Assembly (NCBI GenBank): GCA_041552055.1
Contig: JBFELO010000066.1
Span: 1 to 25,875 of the forward strand
Direction: 5' to 3'
Source: JBFELO01 sp041552055
GTDB lineage: Bacteria > Acidobacteriota > Thermoanaerobaculia > Thermoanaerobaculales > Sulfomarinibacteraceae
DNA length: 25,875 bases
In this document: positions 1-7,710 of the stretch, one piece after another
Layout: the number at the start of each line of letters is the position of its first letter
Position numbering within the stretch: the stretch's first letter is position 1
Notes under the pieces: generated by a model
What the model was told of the DNA's origin: nothing
The model's input: only the letters and a program-made list of their open reading frames with translations
Database searches by the model: none
Position numbers and translations under genes: made by a program

Positions 1-16
1 CGGGCGGGTCAGCGGC

Positions 17-74
17 AATCTGCGTTATCTGCGGTTTTGCATCCCTGATCCGTGTTCATCTTTGTGATCTGTGG
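17..74. repeat. Degenerate GATCTGTG/GATCCGTG-type intergenic repeat
   Basis: This non-coding stretch is built from near-repeats of the words ATCTGCG, GATCCGTG and GATCTGTGG. The same vocabulary, including GATCCGTGT followed by CATC, returns at 25748-25785 at the other end of the window, so the two are probably copies of one family. It is preceded at the window edge by the G-rich separator CGGGCGGGT (1-9). No gene could be supported in 1-232. Confidence 0.55.
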
Positions 75-94
75 GTATTCGGATGGAGCGGAAA

Positions 95-130
95 CCTTCG
101 CGATGTCTTCGCGTCTTTGCGACTTTGCGG
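95..130. repeat. TTTGCG-type short tandem repeat
   Basis: Roughly eight-base near-repeats are visible here (words TTCGCG, CTTCGCG, TCTTTGCG and ACTTTGCG). They lie downstream of the topA stop codon. Bases 131-232 show nothing further that I can support. Confidence 0.5.
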
Positions 131-232
131 TTCCTGAACTGGACCTCGACAGCATGAAGCTCAATTAGAGGGGCGTGAGATCGGGCGAAAGGGACTCCTG
201 AATCTGCAGTCGGACTGCGCAGGGGCAGGGCG

Positions 233-2893
233 TCAGCTCTTCTTTTTCGTTTTTCGAGGTCTCCGCTTCTTCGGCGCGCGAGGATCTTTGCCCTGGGCGC
301 GGAGCTTGTCCTCGCGGGCCGCGAGCAGCTCGACCGCCCGCTCGAGGGTCACCGCTGCCGGGTCGGTGTTCTTGGGCACCGTGGCGTTGACCGTGCCGTC
401 GGTGACGTACGGGCCGTAGCGGCCGGTCTTGACCTGGATCGGGACGCCGCTGTCGGGGTGGTTGCCCAACTCGGCCAGCACCGACTGTGACGACCTGCGC
501 TGTCGGCTCTTCGGTTGTTTGAACAGCTCCACGGCCTCGTCGAGGGTGATCTCGACCAGGTTGTCGTAGTCGGGCAGGCTGCGGTTGTCGTCGCCCATCT
601 TGAGGTACGGGCCGTAACGTCCGTAGGTGGCGAAGACCTCCTCACCGGTCTCGGGGTGATGGCCGATCAGGCGGGGGAACGACAGGAGCAACAGCGCGTC
701 CTCGACCGTCAGCGTGTCCGGCGTCATGGCGGGCCACAGGCTGGCCATCTTCGGTTTGCCCTCGCCTCCGTTTTCGCCGAGTTGGACGTAGTGGCCGTAA
801 CGGCCCTCCTTGAGGTAAACCGCCTCGCCGCTCTCCGGGTGGTGCCCGATCGGCTCGCCGGCCGCCTCCTTGCGCCCGATCAACTCGAGCGCACGCTCGA
901 CGGTGAGCTCGTCGGGCGGGACCTGGTCCGGGACCGTGGCCCTGCGTTCCGTGTCGCCGAGCTGCACGAACGTGCCGAAGCGGCCGATGCGGACGGCGAC
1001 CTCTTCACCTTCATCGGTGGTTCCGATGACGATTCGCGATGCCTCCTGGGGCGCCACCGACTCGGCCGCCTCGTCGATCAGTGCGTGCAGGCCCTCGCGC
1101 ATGATCCGGCGGCCGCCGTCACCGGCCCGGCCGAAGTAGAAGTCGTGCAGCCACGGCACCGCCTCGATCTCGCCACGCGCGATGGTGTCGAGTTCGTCCT
1201 CCATGCGCGCTGTGAAGTCATAGTCCACCAGGTCCGGCAGTTGCCGCTCGAGCAGACGCACGACGGCGAATGCGGTGAACGTGGGTACCAGCGCCGGGCC
1301 TTTGTGCCACACGTATCCGCGGTCCTGAATGGTCTGGATGATGCTGGCGTAGGTGGACGGACGCCCGATGCCGCGTGACTCGAGTTCCTTGACCAGGCTG
1401 GCCTCGGTGTAGCGCGGCGGCGGCTGGGTCGTGTGACTGGTGGGTTCCACCTTCGCGGCCTGCACCGACTGCCCTCGCTCGAGCTGCGGCAACAGCTTCT
1501 CCTGGTCCGCGACCTCGGCCTGTGGGTCATCCGAGCCTGCCACGTAGGCGCGAAGGAAGCCGGCGAACGTAATGACCTTGCCGGAGGCCGAGAACAACGC
1601 CGTACCGTGCTCGCCCGCGTCGGCCTCGATCCTCACGGCGGTACGCAGGCCGGTGGCATCCTTCATCTGCGACGCGAGCGTCCGCTTCCAGATCAGCTCG
1701 TACAACCGGTACTCGTCGTCTCCGAGCTCACCGCGCAGGCTCTGCGGTTTTCGGAACCGCTCGCCGGCCGGTCGAATGGCCTCGTGCGCCTCCTGCGCGA
1801 CTTTGGACTTCGAGCGGAAGACCCTCGCCTTGTCCGGCAGATATTCCTGGCCGTACAGCTCGGCCACCTGGGTGCGCGCCGCGCTCAGCGCCTCGCGAGA
1901 GAGGGTGCTGGAGTCGGTGCGCATGTACGTGATGTAGCCGTTTTCGTACAACCGCTGCGCCGTCCGCATCGTGCGCTGGGCATTGAAGCGGAGCTTGCGT
2001 CCCGCCTCCTGCTGCAGGGTCGAGGTCATGAACGGGGGATAGGGCCTGCTGGTAAAGGGCTTCTCCGTGATCTCGACAACCCGGAACTCTTCGCCGCCGA
2101 GACGGTCGGAGACCGACCGTGCGGTGGCATCGTCGAGGACCAGCGCGTTGTCTTTGGTCAGTTCCCCGGTGTCGGGATCGAAGTCCTTGCCGACCGCGAC
2201 GCGGCGGCCTGAGAGTTCTGCGAGTCGCGTGGTGAAAGGTCGGTCGTCGGGCCGGTCGGTCGCGAGCACGGCCTCCACACCGGAAAAGGCCGCCTCCGCG
2301 AACCGCATCCTGGCTTCTTCCCGCGCCACGACCAGTCGAACCGCCACCGACTGCACCCGGCCGGCGGAAAGCTTGGGCTGGACCTTGCGCCACAGAACCG
2401 GTGAGACCTCGTACCCGACCAGGCGGTCGAGGATGCGTCGGGTCTCCTGGGCATCTACCAGCCGCTCGTCGATGTCGCGGGGGTTGTCCAGTGCGTGCGC
2501 GATGGCGGGGCGGGTGATCTCGTGGAACACCAGTCGTTTGACCGGGCAAGACGGCTTGAGTACCTCCACCAGGTGCCACGCGATCGCCTCGCCCTCGCGG
2601 TCCTCGTCGGTCGCGAGGTAGAGTTCGGTTGCCTCCTTGATCTTGCTCCTGAGCTTCTTGACCTGGGCCTTCTTGCTGCCTGGGATGACGTACACCGGCT
2701 TGAAGTCGTGATCGACGTCGACGCCGAGCCGAGCCCACGGCTCCTTCTTGACCTTGGCCGGTATCTCGGTTGCGGTGGAGGGGAGATCCCGAATGTGGCC
2801 GATAGACGACTCCACTGCGTAGTCGTCGCCCAGGAACCGGGAGATGGTTCGCGCCTTGGCCGGCGACTCGACGATGATCAGTGACTTCGCCAT
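233..2893 (-). CDS. topA: DNA topoisomerase I (type IA)
   Basis: Type IA topoisomerase of 886 residues that relaxes negative supercoils by transient single-strand breakage. The N-terminal TOPRIM domain starts with the IIVESPAKA motif (Glu9) and carries the metal-binding DEDRE motif at residues 96-100. The catalytic tyrosine is Tyr323 in the GYITYMRTDS motif. From about residue 620 to 860 there are four copies of a G-R-[FY]-G-x-[FY]-[VL] repeat (topoisomerase C-terminal repeats), followed by a lysine/arginine-rich tail ending KKKS. No cysteine zinc fingers are present, unlike E. coli TopA; this resembles actinobacterial enzymes. The start was set at the ATG giving MAKSLIIVES, the usual family N-terminus; an ATG three codons upstream (2902) is also possible. 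The frame remains open further upstream to 3190, but that part overlaps the divergent gene and is not conserved. It stands alone on the minus strand. Confidence 0.97.
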   Translation of the reverse strand: MAKSLIIVESPAKARTISRFLGDDYAVESSIGHIRDLPSTATEIPAKVKKEPWARLGVDVDHDFKPVYVIPGSKKAQVKKLRSKIKEATELYLATDEDREGEAIAWHLVEVLKPSCPVKRLVFHEITRPAIAHALDNPRDIDERLVDAQETRRILDRLVGYEVSPVLWRKVQPKLSAGRVQSVAVRLVVAREEARMRFAEAAFSGVEAVLATDRPDDRPFTTRLAELSGRRVAVGKDFDPDTGELTKDNALVLDDATARSVSDRLGGEEFRVVEITEKPFTSRPYPPFMTSTLQQEAGRKLRFNAQRTMRTAQRLYENGYITYMRTDSSTLSREALSAARTQVAELYGQEYLPDKARVFRSKSKVAQEAHEAIRPAGERFRKPQSLRGELGDDEYRLYELIWKRTLASQMKDATGLRTAVRIEADAGEHGTALFSASGKVITFAGFLRAYVAGSDDPQAEVADQEKLLPQLERGQSVQAAKVEPTSHTTQPPPRYTEASLVKELESRGIGRPSTYASIIQTIQDRGYVWHKGPALVPTFTAFAVVRLLERQLPDLVDYDFTARMEDELDTIARGEIEAVPWLHDFYFGRAGDGGRRIMREGLHALIDEAAESVAPQEASRIVIGTTDEGEEVAVRIGRFGTFVQLGDTERRATVPDQVPPDELTVERALELIGRKEAAGEPIGHHPESGEAVYLKEGRYGHYVQLGENGGEGKPKMASLWPAMTPDTLTVEDALLLLSFPRLIGHHPETGEEVFATYGRYGPYLKMGDDNRSLPDYDNLVEITLDEAVELFKQPKSRQRRSSQSVLAELGNHPDSGVPIQVKTGRYGPYVTDGTVNATVPKNTDPAAVTLERAVELLAAREDKLRAQGKDPRAPKKRRPRKTKKKS

Positions 2894-2965
2894 CGGGGAC
2901 ATAGGAGAGCCGAAGTCTGGTCGGGTTGTCAAGCAAAACGTGATACAAAGTTGCCCGAAGCCATC

Positions 2966-2974
2966 TGCTATTAT
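2966..2974 (+). promoter_or_regulatory. Candidate extended -10 promoter for the 3049-valS operon
   Basis: TGC followed by TATTAT forms an extended -10 element in the divergent topA/valS-operon gap. It would place a transcript start near 2981 and leave a leader of about 68 bases before the 3049 start codon. No convincing -35 lies at the normal spacing. It is one of the few AT-rich stretches in a very GC-rich sequence, which supports it modestly. Confidence 0.4.
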
Positions 2975-3048
2975 CCTCGGTTGTTGCGAAAGCGGCCGAC
3001 CCGAGCCGGATGCACGGCACATCGCGCAGACGACAAGGAGAGCACCCA

Positions 3049-3402
3049 ATGGGCCCATGGCTGATCGACGTGCGGACCAGGGACGAGCTCGAGACCTGGC
3101 TTGGTGACGACCCACCGACGACCGCTCGACCCGTCGTGATGATCGTGCGTGGAGATTCGCCCGAGGTGCGCGAGTTCCTGCCCAACGCACTGGATGCCGC
3201 CAAGCACAACGATCGCCGGGTGGTGGTGTGGGTCAAAGACTTCGAATGGCTGACCAGTGACAACGTGCGCGAGTTCTTCCTGTCCGACGACAGCATCCTG
3301 GCGGCCGTCCTGTCGGAGGACCGTCGGGTGAAGGGGTGGGTGTACCGGGATCGCACCGGCGTCGACGATGCCGACTTCGCCTACCACCAGGCCGGAGGCT
3401 GA
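3049..3402 (+). CDS. Small conserved-looking protein of unknown function, coupled to valS
   Basis: A 117-residue soluble protein with no signal peptide or membrane segment; I do not recognise the family. The sequence alternates hydrophobic strands (VVMIV about residues 29-33, VVVWV about 58-62) with charged helices, as in a small alpha/beta domain. It is rich in Asp, Glu and Arg and has no cysteines. The start is the ATG preceded by AAGGAG (3035-3040) at good spacing; an in-frame ATG at 3010 lacks such a site. Its last codons contain the GGAGG ribosome-binding site of valS (3394-3398), and only four bases separate its stop from the valS start, so the two are very probably co-transcribed and coupled. 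A role connected with translation or tRNA charging is only a guess from this position. Confidence 0.8.
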   Translation: MGPWLIDVRTRDELETWLGDDPPTTARPVVMIVRGDSPEVREFLPNALDAAKHNDRRVVVWVKDFEWLTSDNVREFFLSDDSILAAVLSEDRRVKGWVYRDRTGVDDADFAYHQAGG

Positions 3403-3406
3403 CCGA

Positions 3407-6046
3407 ATGGCCGAGATACCGAAGAAGTACGACCACCTCGAGGTGGAGAAGAAGTGGCGTCACCGCTGGGAGGAGTGGGGGATCTACCGCTGGAACCCGA
3501 GCCTCTCCCGGGAGCGGACCTTCGTGGTCGACACGCCGCCGCCAACGGTTTCGGGTTCACTGCACGTGGGCCACGTCTTCAGCTACACCCACCAGGACCT
3601 GATCGTGCGGTACCAGCGCATGATCGGCAAGAACATCGCCTACCCGATGGGGTGGGACGACAACGGCCTGCCCACCGAGCGGCGGGTGCAGAACTACCTG
3701 GGGATTCGCTGCAACCCGCATTTGCCGTACGACCCGGACTGGACACCGAGCCCCGGGGGCGGCAAGCGCAAGGAGATCGAAGAGGTCTCACGCCAGAACT
3801 TCATCGAGGCGTGCGGCCTGGTGACCGCCGAGGACGAGCAGGTGTTCGAGCACCTGTGGCGCCGGCTCGGTCTGTCGCTCGACTGGACCGACACGTACGC
3901 CACCATCGATGACCACTGCCGCAGGATCTCGCAGCTCAGCTTTCTCGATCTGGTGGAGCGGAACCTGGTTTACCAGGTCGAGGCTCCCACCATGTGGGAC
4001 ATCGACTTCAGGACCGCTGTCGCCCAGGCCGAGGTCGAGGACCGGCCGCAGCATGGCCTCTTCTACGACGTCCGGTTCGCGCTCGAGGGCGGCGGACGGC
4101 TGCTGATCGCCACCACCCGACCCGAGTTACTGCCGGCGTGCATCGCGGTGGTTGCCCACCCCGACGACGAGCGCTACCAGCCGCTGTTCGGCAAATACGC
4201 AATCACGCCGCTGTTCGGCGCGCGGGTGCCGATCGTGGCGTCGGAGCACGCCGACCCGGAAAAGGGGACGGGGATCCTCATGGTGTGCACCTTCGGTGAC
4301 GCCATGGACGTGGACTGGTGGCAGGCGTCTGGTCTGCCTCTCAAGCAGGTGCTGGGACGGGATGGCCGCGTATTGCCCGTGACCTTCGGCGAGGCTCCGT
4401 TCCAGAGCGTAGACCCGGCCAGGGCGCAGCAGGCGTATGACGAGATCGTCGGGCTCAACGCCAAGCAGGCCAAGAAGAAGACCGCCCAGCTACTCGCCCA
4501 GCCGGGCAGCTTCCCGGGCGGCAACGAGGCGGCGCTCGTGGGCGAGCCCCAACCGGTCGAGCAGATCGTGAAGTTCTTCGAGAAGGGCGACCGGCCACTC
4601 GAGTTCGTACCGACCCGGCAGTGGTTCATTCGGGTTCTCGAGCACAAGCAGGAGCTTCTCGACCAGGGCGACAAGATCCAGTGGCATCCGGCGCACATGA
4701 AGACCCGCTATCAGCACTGGGTCGAGGGGCTCAACCAGGACTGGTGCATCTCGCGTCAGCGCTACTTCGGGGTTCCGTTCCCGGTCTGGTATCCGGTGAC
4801 CGACGCCGGCGAACCCGACTTCGCCAGCCCGATCTACGCGAGCCCGGGAACCCTGCCGGTGGATCCGTCGAGTGACCCCGCACCGGGGTACGAGGAGTCG
4901 CAGCGGGATCAAACGGGTGGGTTCACCGCCGAGCCGGACGTCATGGACACCTGGGCGACGTCGTCCCTGAGCCCTCAGATCCAGTCGCACTGGAAGTTAG
5001 ATCCCGACCGCCACGCCCGGCTGTTTCCCATGGATCTCCGTCCCCAGGCGCACGACATCATCCGGACGTGGGCGTTCTACACCATCGTCAAGGCGTGGAT
5101 GCACGAGGGCGAGGTGCCCTGGTACCACGTGGTCCTGTCCGGCTTCATCCTCGACCCCGACCGCAAGAAGATGTCAAAGTCCAAGGGAAACGTCGTGACC
5201 CCGGAGGACATCATCGACGACTTCTCGGCGGACGCCGTCCGGTATTGGGCCGCGCGCGCCCGTCTCGGCACCGACACCGCCTACGACCCGGGCGTGTTCA
5301 AGGTCGGCAAGCGGCTGGTCACGAAGGTGTTCAACGCCAGCCGGTTCGTGCTGATGCAGGTCGACCGGGCGGTCGGGGAGGGTGAGCTGCCCGGGCCGGA
5401 GCACATCGGTGAGAAGCTCGACCTGGCTTTGATCAATCGGCTGCGCACGGTGATCGAGCAGGCGTCGAGCGCGCTCGCGACCTTTGACTACGCAGCCGCT
5501 CTGCAGGTGGTGGAGGAGAGCTTTTGGACTTTCTGTGACCACTACCTCGAGCTGGTCAAGTTGCGTTCCTACTCCGACGAGGACACGCCCGCGCGCCGCT
5601 CCGCGATCGCTGCCCTCTGCTGGGCCCTCGACGCATATCTGCGGCTGCTGGCGCCGTTCCTGCCGTACGTCACCGAGGAGGTGTGGTCGTGGCGATTCGC
5701 GGGCGACGGTCCGCGCCGCAGCGTCCACACCTCACCGTGGCCTTTCCTCGAAGAGGTCGAAGCGGTCCCGAAACCGAAGGTGTTCGGCTCGTTCGACGCG
5801 GCGGTCGAGGTTCTCACCAAGATTCGCGGCACGAAGACGACCGCTCAGAAGAGCCTGCGCTGGCCGGTGGAGCGGCTCACGATCGTCGGTCCCGAGGAGC
5901 ATCGCGATGCCCTCGCACCGGTCTTCGAAGACGTGCTGCGCGCTGGCAACGTGGAGGTCGCGAACGTCAGCGTGTCCGATGGTGCGGCCCCCGAAGGGGA
6001 GCGCTTCTCGGTCACCGTCGAGCTCGCCGACGAAATGGAATCTTAG
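3407..6046 (+). CDS. valS: Valyl-tRNA synthetase
   Basis: Class I aminoacyl-tRNA synthetase of 879 residues that charges tRNA-Val in the cytoplasm. The ATP-binding HIGH-type motif is HVGH at residues 53-56, after PPPTVSGSL. The KMSKS signature is at 588-592, followed by KGN. An editing domain (CP1), expected to hydrolyse misacylated Thr-tRNA-Val, lies between them, roughly residues 190-370. A DMDTWATSS-like region precedes the C-terminal half of the Rossmann fold, and the helical anticodon-binding domain occupies about 640-800. The long C-terminal coiled-coil arm of E. coli ValS (951 residues) is absent; a short alpha/beta tail ends the protein, as in shorter actinobacterial and archaeal forms. 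The start is the ATG at 3407, eight bases after GGAGG inside the preceding gene. An upstream in-frame ATG at 3368 overlaps that gene and has no comparable site. Confidence 0.97.
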   Translation: MAEIPKKYDHLEVEKKWRHRWEEWGIYRWNPSLSRERTFVVDTPPPTVSGSLHVGHVFSYTHQDLIVRYQRMIGKNIAYPMGWDDNGLPTERRVQNYLGIRCNPHLPYDPDWTPSPGGGKRKEIEEVSRQNFIEACGLVTAEDEQVFEHLWRRLGLSLDWTDTYATIDDHCRRISQLSFLDLVERNLVYQVEAPTMWDIDFRTAVAQAEVEDRPQHGLFYDVRFALEGGGRLLIATTRPELLPACIAVVAHPDDERYQPLFGKYAITPLFGARVPIVASEHADPEKGTGILMVCTFGDAMDVDWWQASGLPLKQVLGRDGRVLPVTFGEAPFQSVDPARAQQAYDEIVGLNAKQAKKKTAQLLAQPGSFPGGNEAALVGEPQPVEQIVKFFEKGDRPLEFVPTRQWFIRVLEHKQELLDQGDKIQWHPAHMKTRYQHWVEGLNQDWCISRQRYFGVPFPVWYPVTDAGEPDFASPIYASPGTLPVDPSSDPAPGYEESQRDQTGGFTAEPDVMDTWATSSLSPQIQSHWKLDPDRHARLFPMDLRPQAHDIIRTWAFYTIVKAWMHEGEVPWYHVVLSGFILDPDRKKMSKSKGNVVTPEDIIDDFSADAVRYWAARARLGTDTAYDPGVFKVGKRLVTKVFNASRFVLMQVDRAVGEGELPGPEHIGEKLDLALINRLRTVIEQASSALATFDYAAALQVVEESFWTFCDHYLELVKLRSYSDEDTPARRSAIAALCWALDAYLRLLAPFLPYVTEEVWSWRFAGDGPRRSVHTSPWPFLEEVEAVPKPKVFGSFDAAVEVLTKIRGTKTTAQKSLRWPVERLTIVGPEEHRDALAPVFEDVLRAGNVEVANVSVSDGAAPEGERFSVTVELADEMES

Positions 6047-6145
6047 GTCGCAGGGCGCTGCGCGGGGAGCATCTCGATCGGGAGCGACCGGAGTAGCCTC
6101 GACGCGCCCTCTCCGCGGCACGCTTCCCGAGGTTGCCCGGTACTG

Positions 6146-6201
6146 GCGTTTCGAGGCCTCGAGACAATACCGTATTCCCGCCGTCGGGGTCCTCGAAACG
6201 C
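6146..6201. repeat. Intergenic inverted repeat (11-bp perfect arms)
   Basis: GCGTTTCGAGG at 6146-6156 is exactly complementary to CCTCGAAACGC at 6191-6201. The interior holds further self-complementary words: CGAGGCCTCG straddles the left arm, and AATACCGTATT is near-palindromic. Weaker complementarity continues outside the arms (GCCCGG on both sides). It lies in the convergent gap between valS and the lipoprotein gene, so it could act as a terminator or be a copy of a dispersed palindrome. Confidence 0.6.
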
Positions 6202-6282
6202 AATGCCCGGCACGCCCGCGGGGGATGCTGTCGTCGACCTGCCGTTTGCACCGACGCTCTGACCCCTGAAGCGCCGTCTTCC

Positions 6283-6336
6283 GGGTGGGCGGGGGATCCA
6301 ACATCCAGTATTCAGCATCAAGCATCGGGCGGGTGG
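6283..6336. repeat. ATCCAGC-type heptad module between two G-rich separators
   Basis: A run of about four to five degenerate seven-base units (ATCCAAC, ATCCAGT, ATTCAGC, ATCAAGC) spans about 6296-6326. It is bounded on the left by GGGTGGGCGGGGG (6283-6295) and on the right by CGGGCGGGTGG (6326-6336). A closely matching module with the same G-rich bounds lies at 21371-21415. Confidence 0.75.
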
Positions 6337-6365
6337 ATGGGAGCCCTGAGATCCTCGAGCGTGCC

Positions 6366-6830
6366 TCAGGGGATCCGCTGGAACACTACTTCGAACGTCT
6401 GGCCAAGTGCGGCCTGGAAGTAGGTGCCGACGAGCAGATCACGGTCCGGCACGTGGACCAGCTCGTAGGTCGACCCGCGGTAGTTGACGTCGTCGAACTC
6501 GACGAACAACGCGGCCGAACCGTGCCAGTCGGAGGCCTGGGCCAATGACACCTTGATCGGTTGCGGGTTGAAGTAGGAGGCGTCCACCGACCCGTCCTCG
6601 GCAATCGAACGGATCTGGATCACATAACCTCCGTCGGGGCGCCGCCAGCGTCCGACCAGAGTCTGCAGGTCGGCGGGCTTGGGCGCGAGTTGCTCGTGCT
6701 CCGTTGCCGACGGTCCGGGTTCCTCCTGCGGTCCGGGCGCGCCGCCGCCGCAGCCGAGCAGCCAGATGGCTGTGACCGTCGTGATCGCCAGTGCCCGCGT
6801 TGTGCGGGTCAAGTGATGAACCCGGGTCAT
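6366..6830 (-). CDS. Putative lipoprotein of unknown function
   Basis: A 154-residue protein with a hydrophobic signal and a lipobox ending LLGC, giving a predicted lipidated Cys27 followed by a glycine/proline-rich linker. It is therefore expected to be anchored in the inner or outer membrane. The mature domain (about 55-154) is rich in beta-strand pattern and contains GRWRRPDGGYVIQI, YFNPQPIKV, FVEFDDVNYRGSTYEL and a terminal FEVVFQR. I recognise this pattern from small uncharacterised proteobacterial lipoproteins but know no function. The start is ATG at 6830; AGGA occurs just upstream on this strand. It follows the outer-membrane protein gene at 7072-7581 on the same strand after about 240 bases of repeat-bearing DNA, so co-transcription is uncertain. 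Confidence 0.85.
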   Translation of the reverse strand: MTRVHHLTRTTRALAITTVTAIWLLGCGGGAPGPQEEPGPSATEHEQLAPKPADLQTLVGRWRRPDGGYVIQIRSIAEDGSVDASYFNPQPIKVSLAQASDWHGSAALFVEFDDVNYRGSTYELVHVPDRDLLVGTYFQAALGQTFEVVFQRIP

Positions 6831-6933
6831 TCCTGCACCCTTGAGCTCCTTGAGTCTTCTGTCGTGCCCGTTTCCGTCACGGGTCCGGAAGGTCGGGAGT
6901 TCTCGGGGTTCCGATTCTCCTCACACGAACATC

Positions 6934-7001
6934 TGCGGGTATGTGATCGGTGTGGGCTTTTTTCGGGAACGGGAACGGGAACGGGAACGGGGACGGGGAT
7001 G
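6934..7001. repeat. CGGGAA hexamer array with conserved left flank
   Basis: Four CGGGAA units followed by two CGGGGA units (6964-7001) are preceded by a T-run. Further left is the word TGCGGGTATGTG (6934-6945). The same word, a pyrimidine tract and a related CGGAGA hexamer array recur at 20120-20195, so the two are copies of one element. The G-runs at three-base spacing form a canonical G-quadruplex motif on the plus strand. Confidence 0.85.
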
Positions 7002-7071
7002 TGAGAGGGGGCGCGTGGCACCCGAGCTGTCGAGGGTGGAATCCTCACGGTTTCCCGGCGCAGCGTCGCCA

Positions 7072-7581
7072 TTAGAACGTGTACACGACCCGTGCCGCCC
7101 AGGTGTCGTAGTCGAGCGAGCTGGTGATGTTGTTGAAGAAGAGCTCGACCTTGAGTTTGGGCAGGATTCCGACACCGGCGCCGAGTCCGAGGGCATAGTC
7201 GTTGCCCACGTTGCCTGAGATGATGTCGTCGACCGAAAGGTCGTAGTAACCGAGCCGCGCGGCGAGGTAGAACCGGCTGAACACGAACACGCGGCCGATG
7301 CCGTAGAAATGCCAGTAACTGACGTCGGCACCGGCAACGCCGCTGTCCCGCGAAAAGCCGTACTCCGCGCCGGCGCCGAGCTCGACCACCGGGACGTCGA
7401 ACATGACCTCGAGGCCGAGGGTGAAGCCCGGATCCGCGCTCGAGCTCAGCACGTCGAGGTCGAACGAACCGGCGACGTCGAGACCTCCGTGGACGTTGAA
7501 GTCGATCCCGCCCGCCCCGGCCGGGGGCGCGAACCACAGCGGCAGCGAGAGCAGGGTGAGAAAGAGCAGAGGACGTTTCAT
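7072..7581 (-). CDS. Small outer-membrane beta-barrel protein
   Basis: A 169-residue protein with a clear signal peptide (MKRPLLFLTLL... with cleavage expected after AGA, residue 23). The mature chain alternates hydrophobic and polar residues in strands punctuated by glycine-rich turns. It contains aromatic girdle-like segments such as SYWHFYGIGRVFVFSRFYLAARLGYY and ends in VVYTF, with the terminal phenylalanine typical of proteins handled by the BAM machinery. The length suits an eight-stranded OmpA/OmpX-like barrel. The specific family and ligand are not recognised. The start is ATG at 7581, eight bases after GGGAGG on this strand. The gene is divergent from pyruvate kinase. Confidence 0.85.
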   Translation of the reverse strand: MKRPLLFLTLLSLPLWFAPPAGAGGIDFNVHGGLDVAGSFDLDVLSSSADPGFTLGLEVMFDVPVVELGAGAEYGFSRDSGVAGADVSYWHFYGIGRVFVFSRFYLAARLGYYDLSVDDIISGNVGNDYALGLGAGVGILPKLKVELFFNNITSSLDYDTWAARVVYTF

Positions 7582-7710
7582 CGCTGGGCCTCCCTCGGAT
7601 CTGACTTCGGTCGGCCGGAATGTACCACAGCGCTTTGCAGGAGGGTCATCGTGAACGAGAGTCGACCGTCGCTGTTAACCTTCGAGTGGTTGACTTTCAA
7701 GGGGTGCGGC

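Larger units (their letters stand above)
6047..6365. other. Gene-free gap after valS with hairpin and heptad module
   Basis: No coding region can be supported between valS and the lipoprotein gene, which converge here. The gap contains a long-range hairpin (6146-6201) and a heptad repeat module flanked by two G-rich separators (6283-6336). No classical hairpin-plus-T-run terminator was seen. Confidence 0.7.

Noticed and set aside
206..218. Small GCAGT/ACTGC hairpin after topA as a terminator
   Set aside because: The stem is only five to six base pairs with no T-run.
2904..2932. TTGACA on the minus strand as the topA promoter
   Set aside because: No -10-like hexamer lies at 16-19 bases; the nearest candidate requires a 20-base spacer and overlaps the start region.
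2894..3190. N-terminal extension of topA on the open minus-strand frame
   Set aside because: It overlaps the divergent gene at 3049, lacks family similarity, and the conserved N-terminus begins at 2893.
1728..3356. Long minus-strand frame antiparallel and overlapping topA
   Set aside because: Its composition is Arg/Pro/Gly-rich with no recognisable motif; it is a GC-rich shadow frame of topA.
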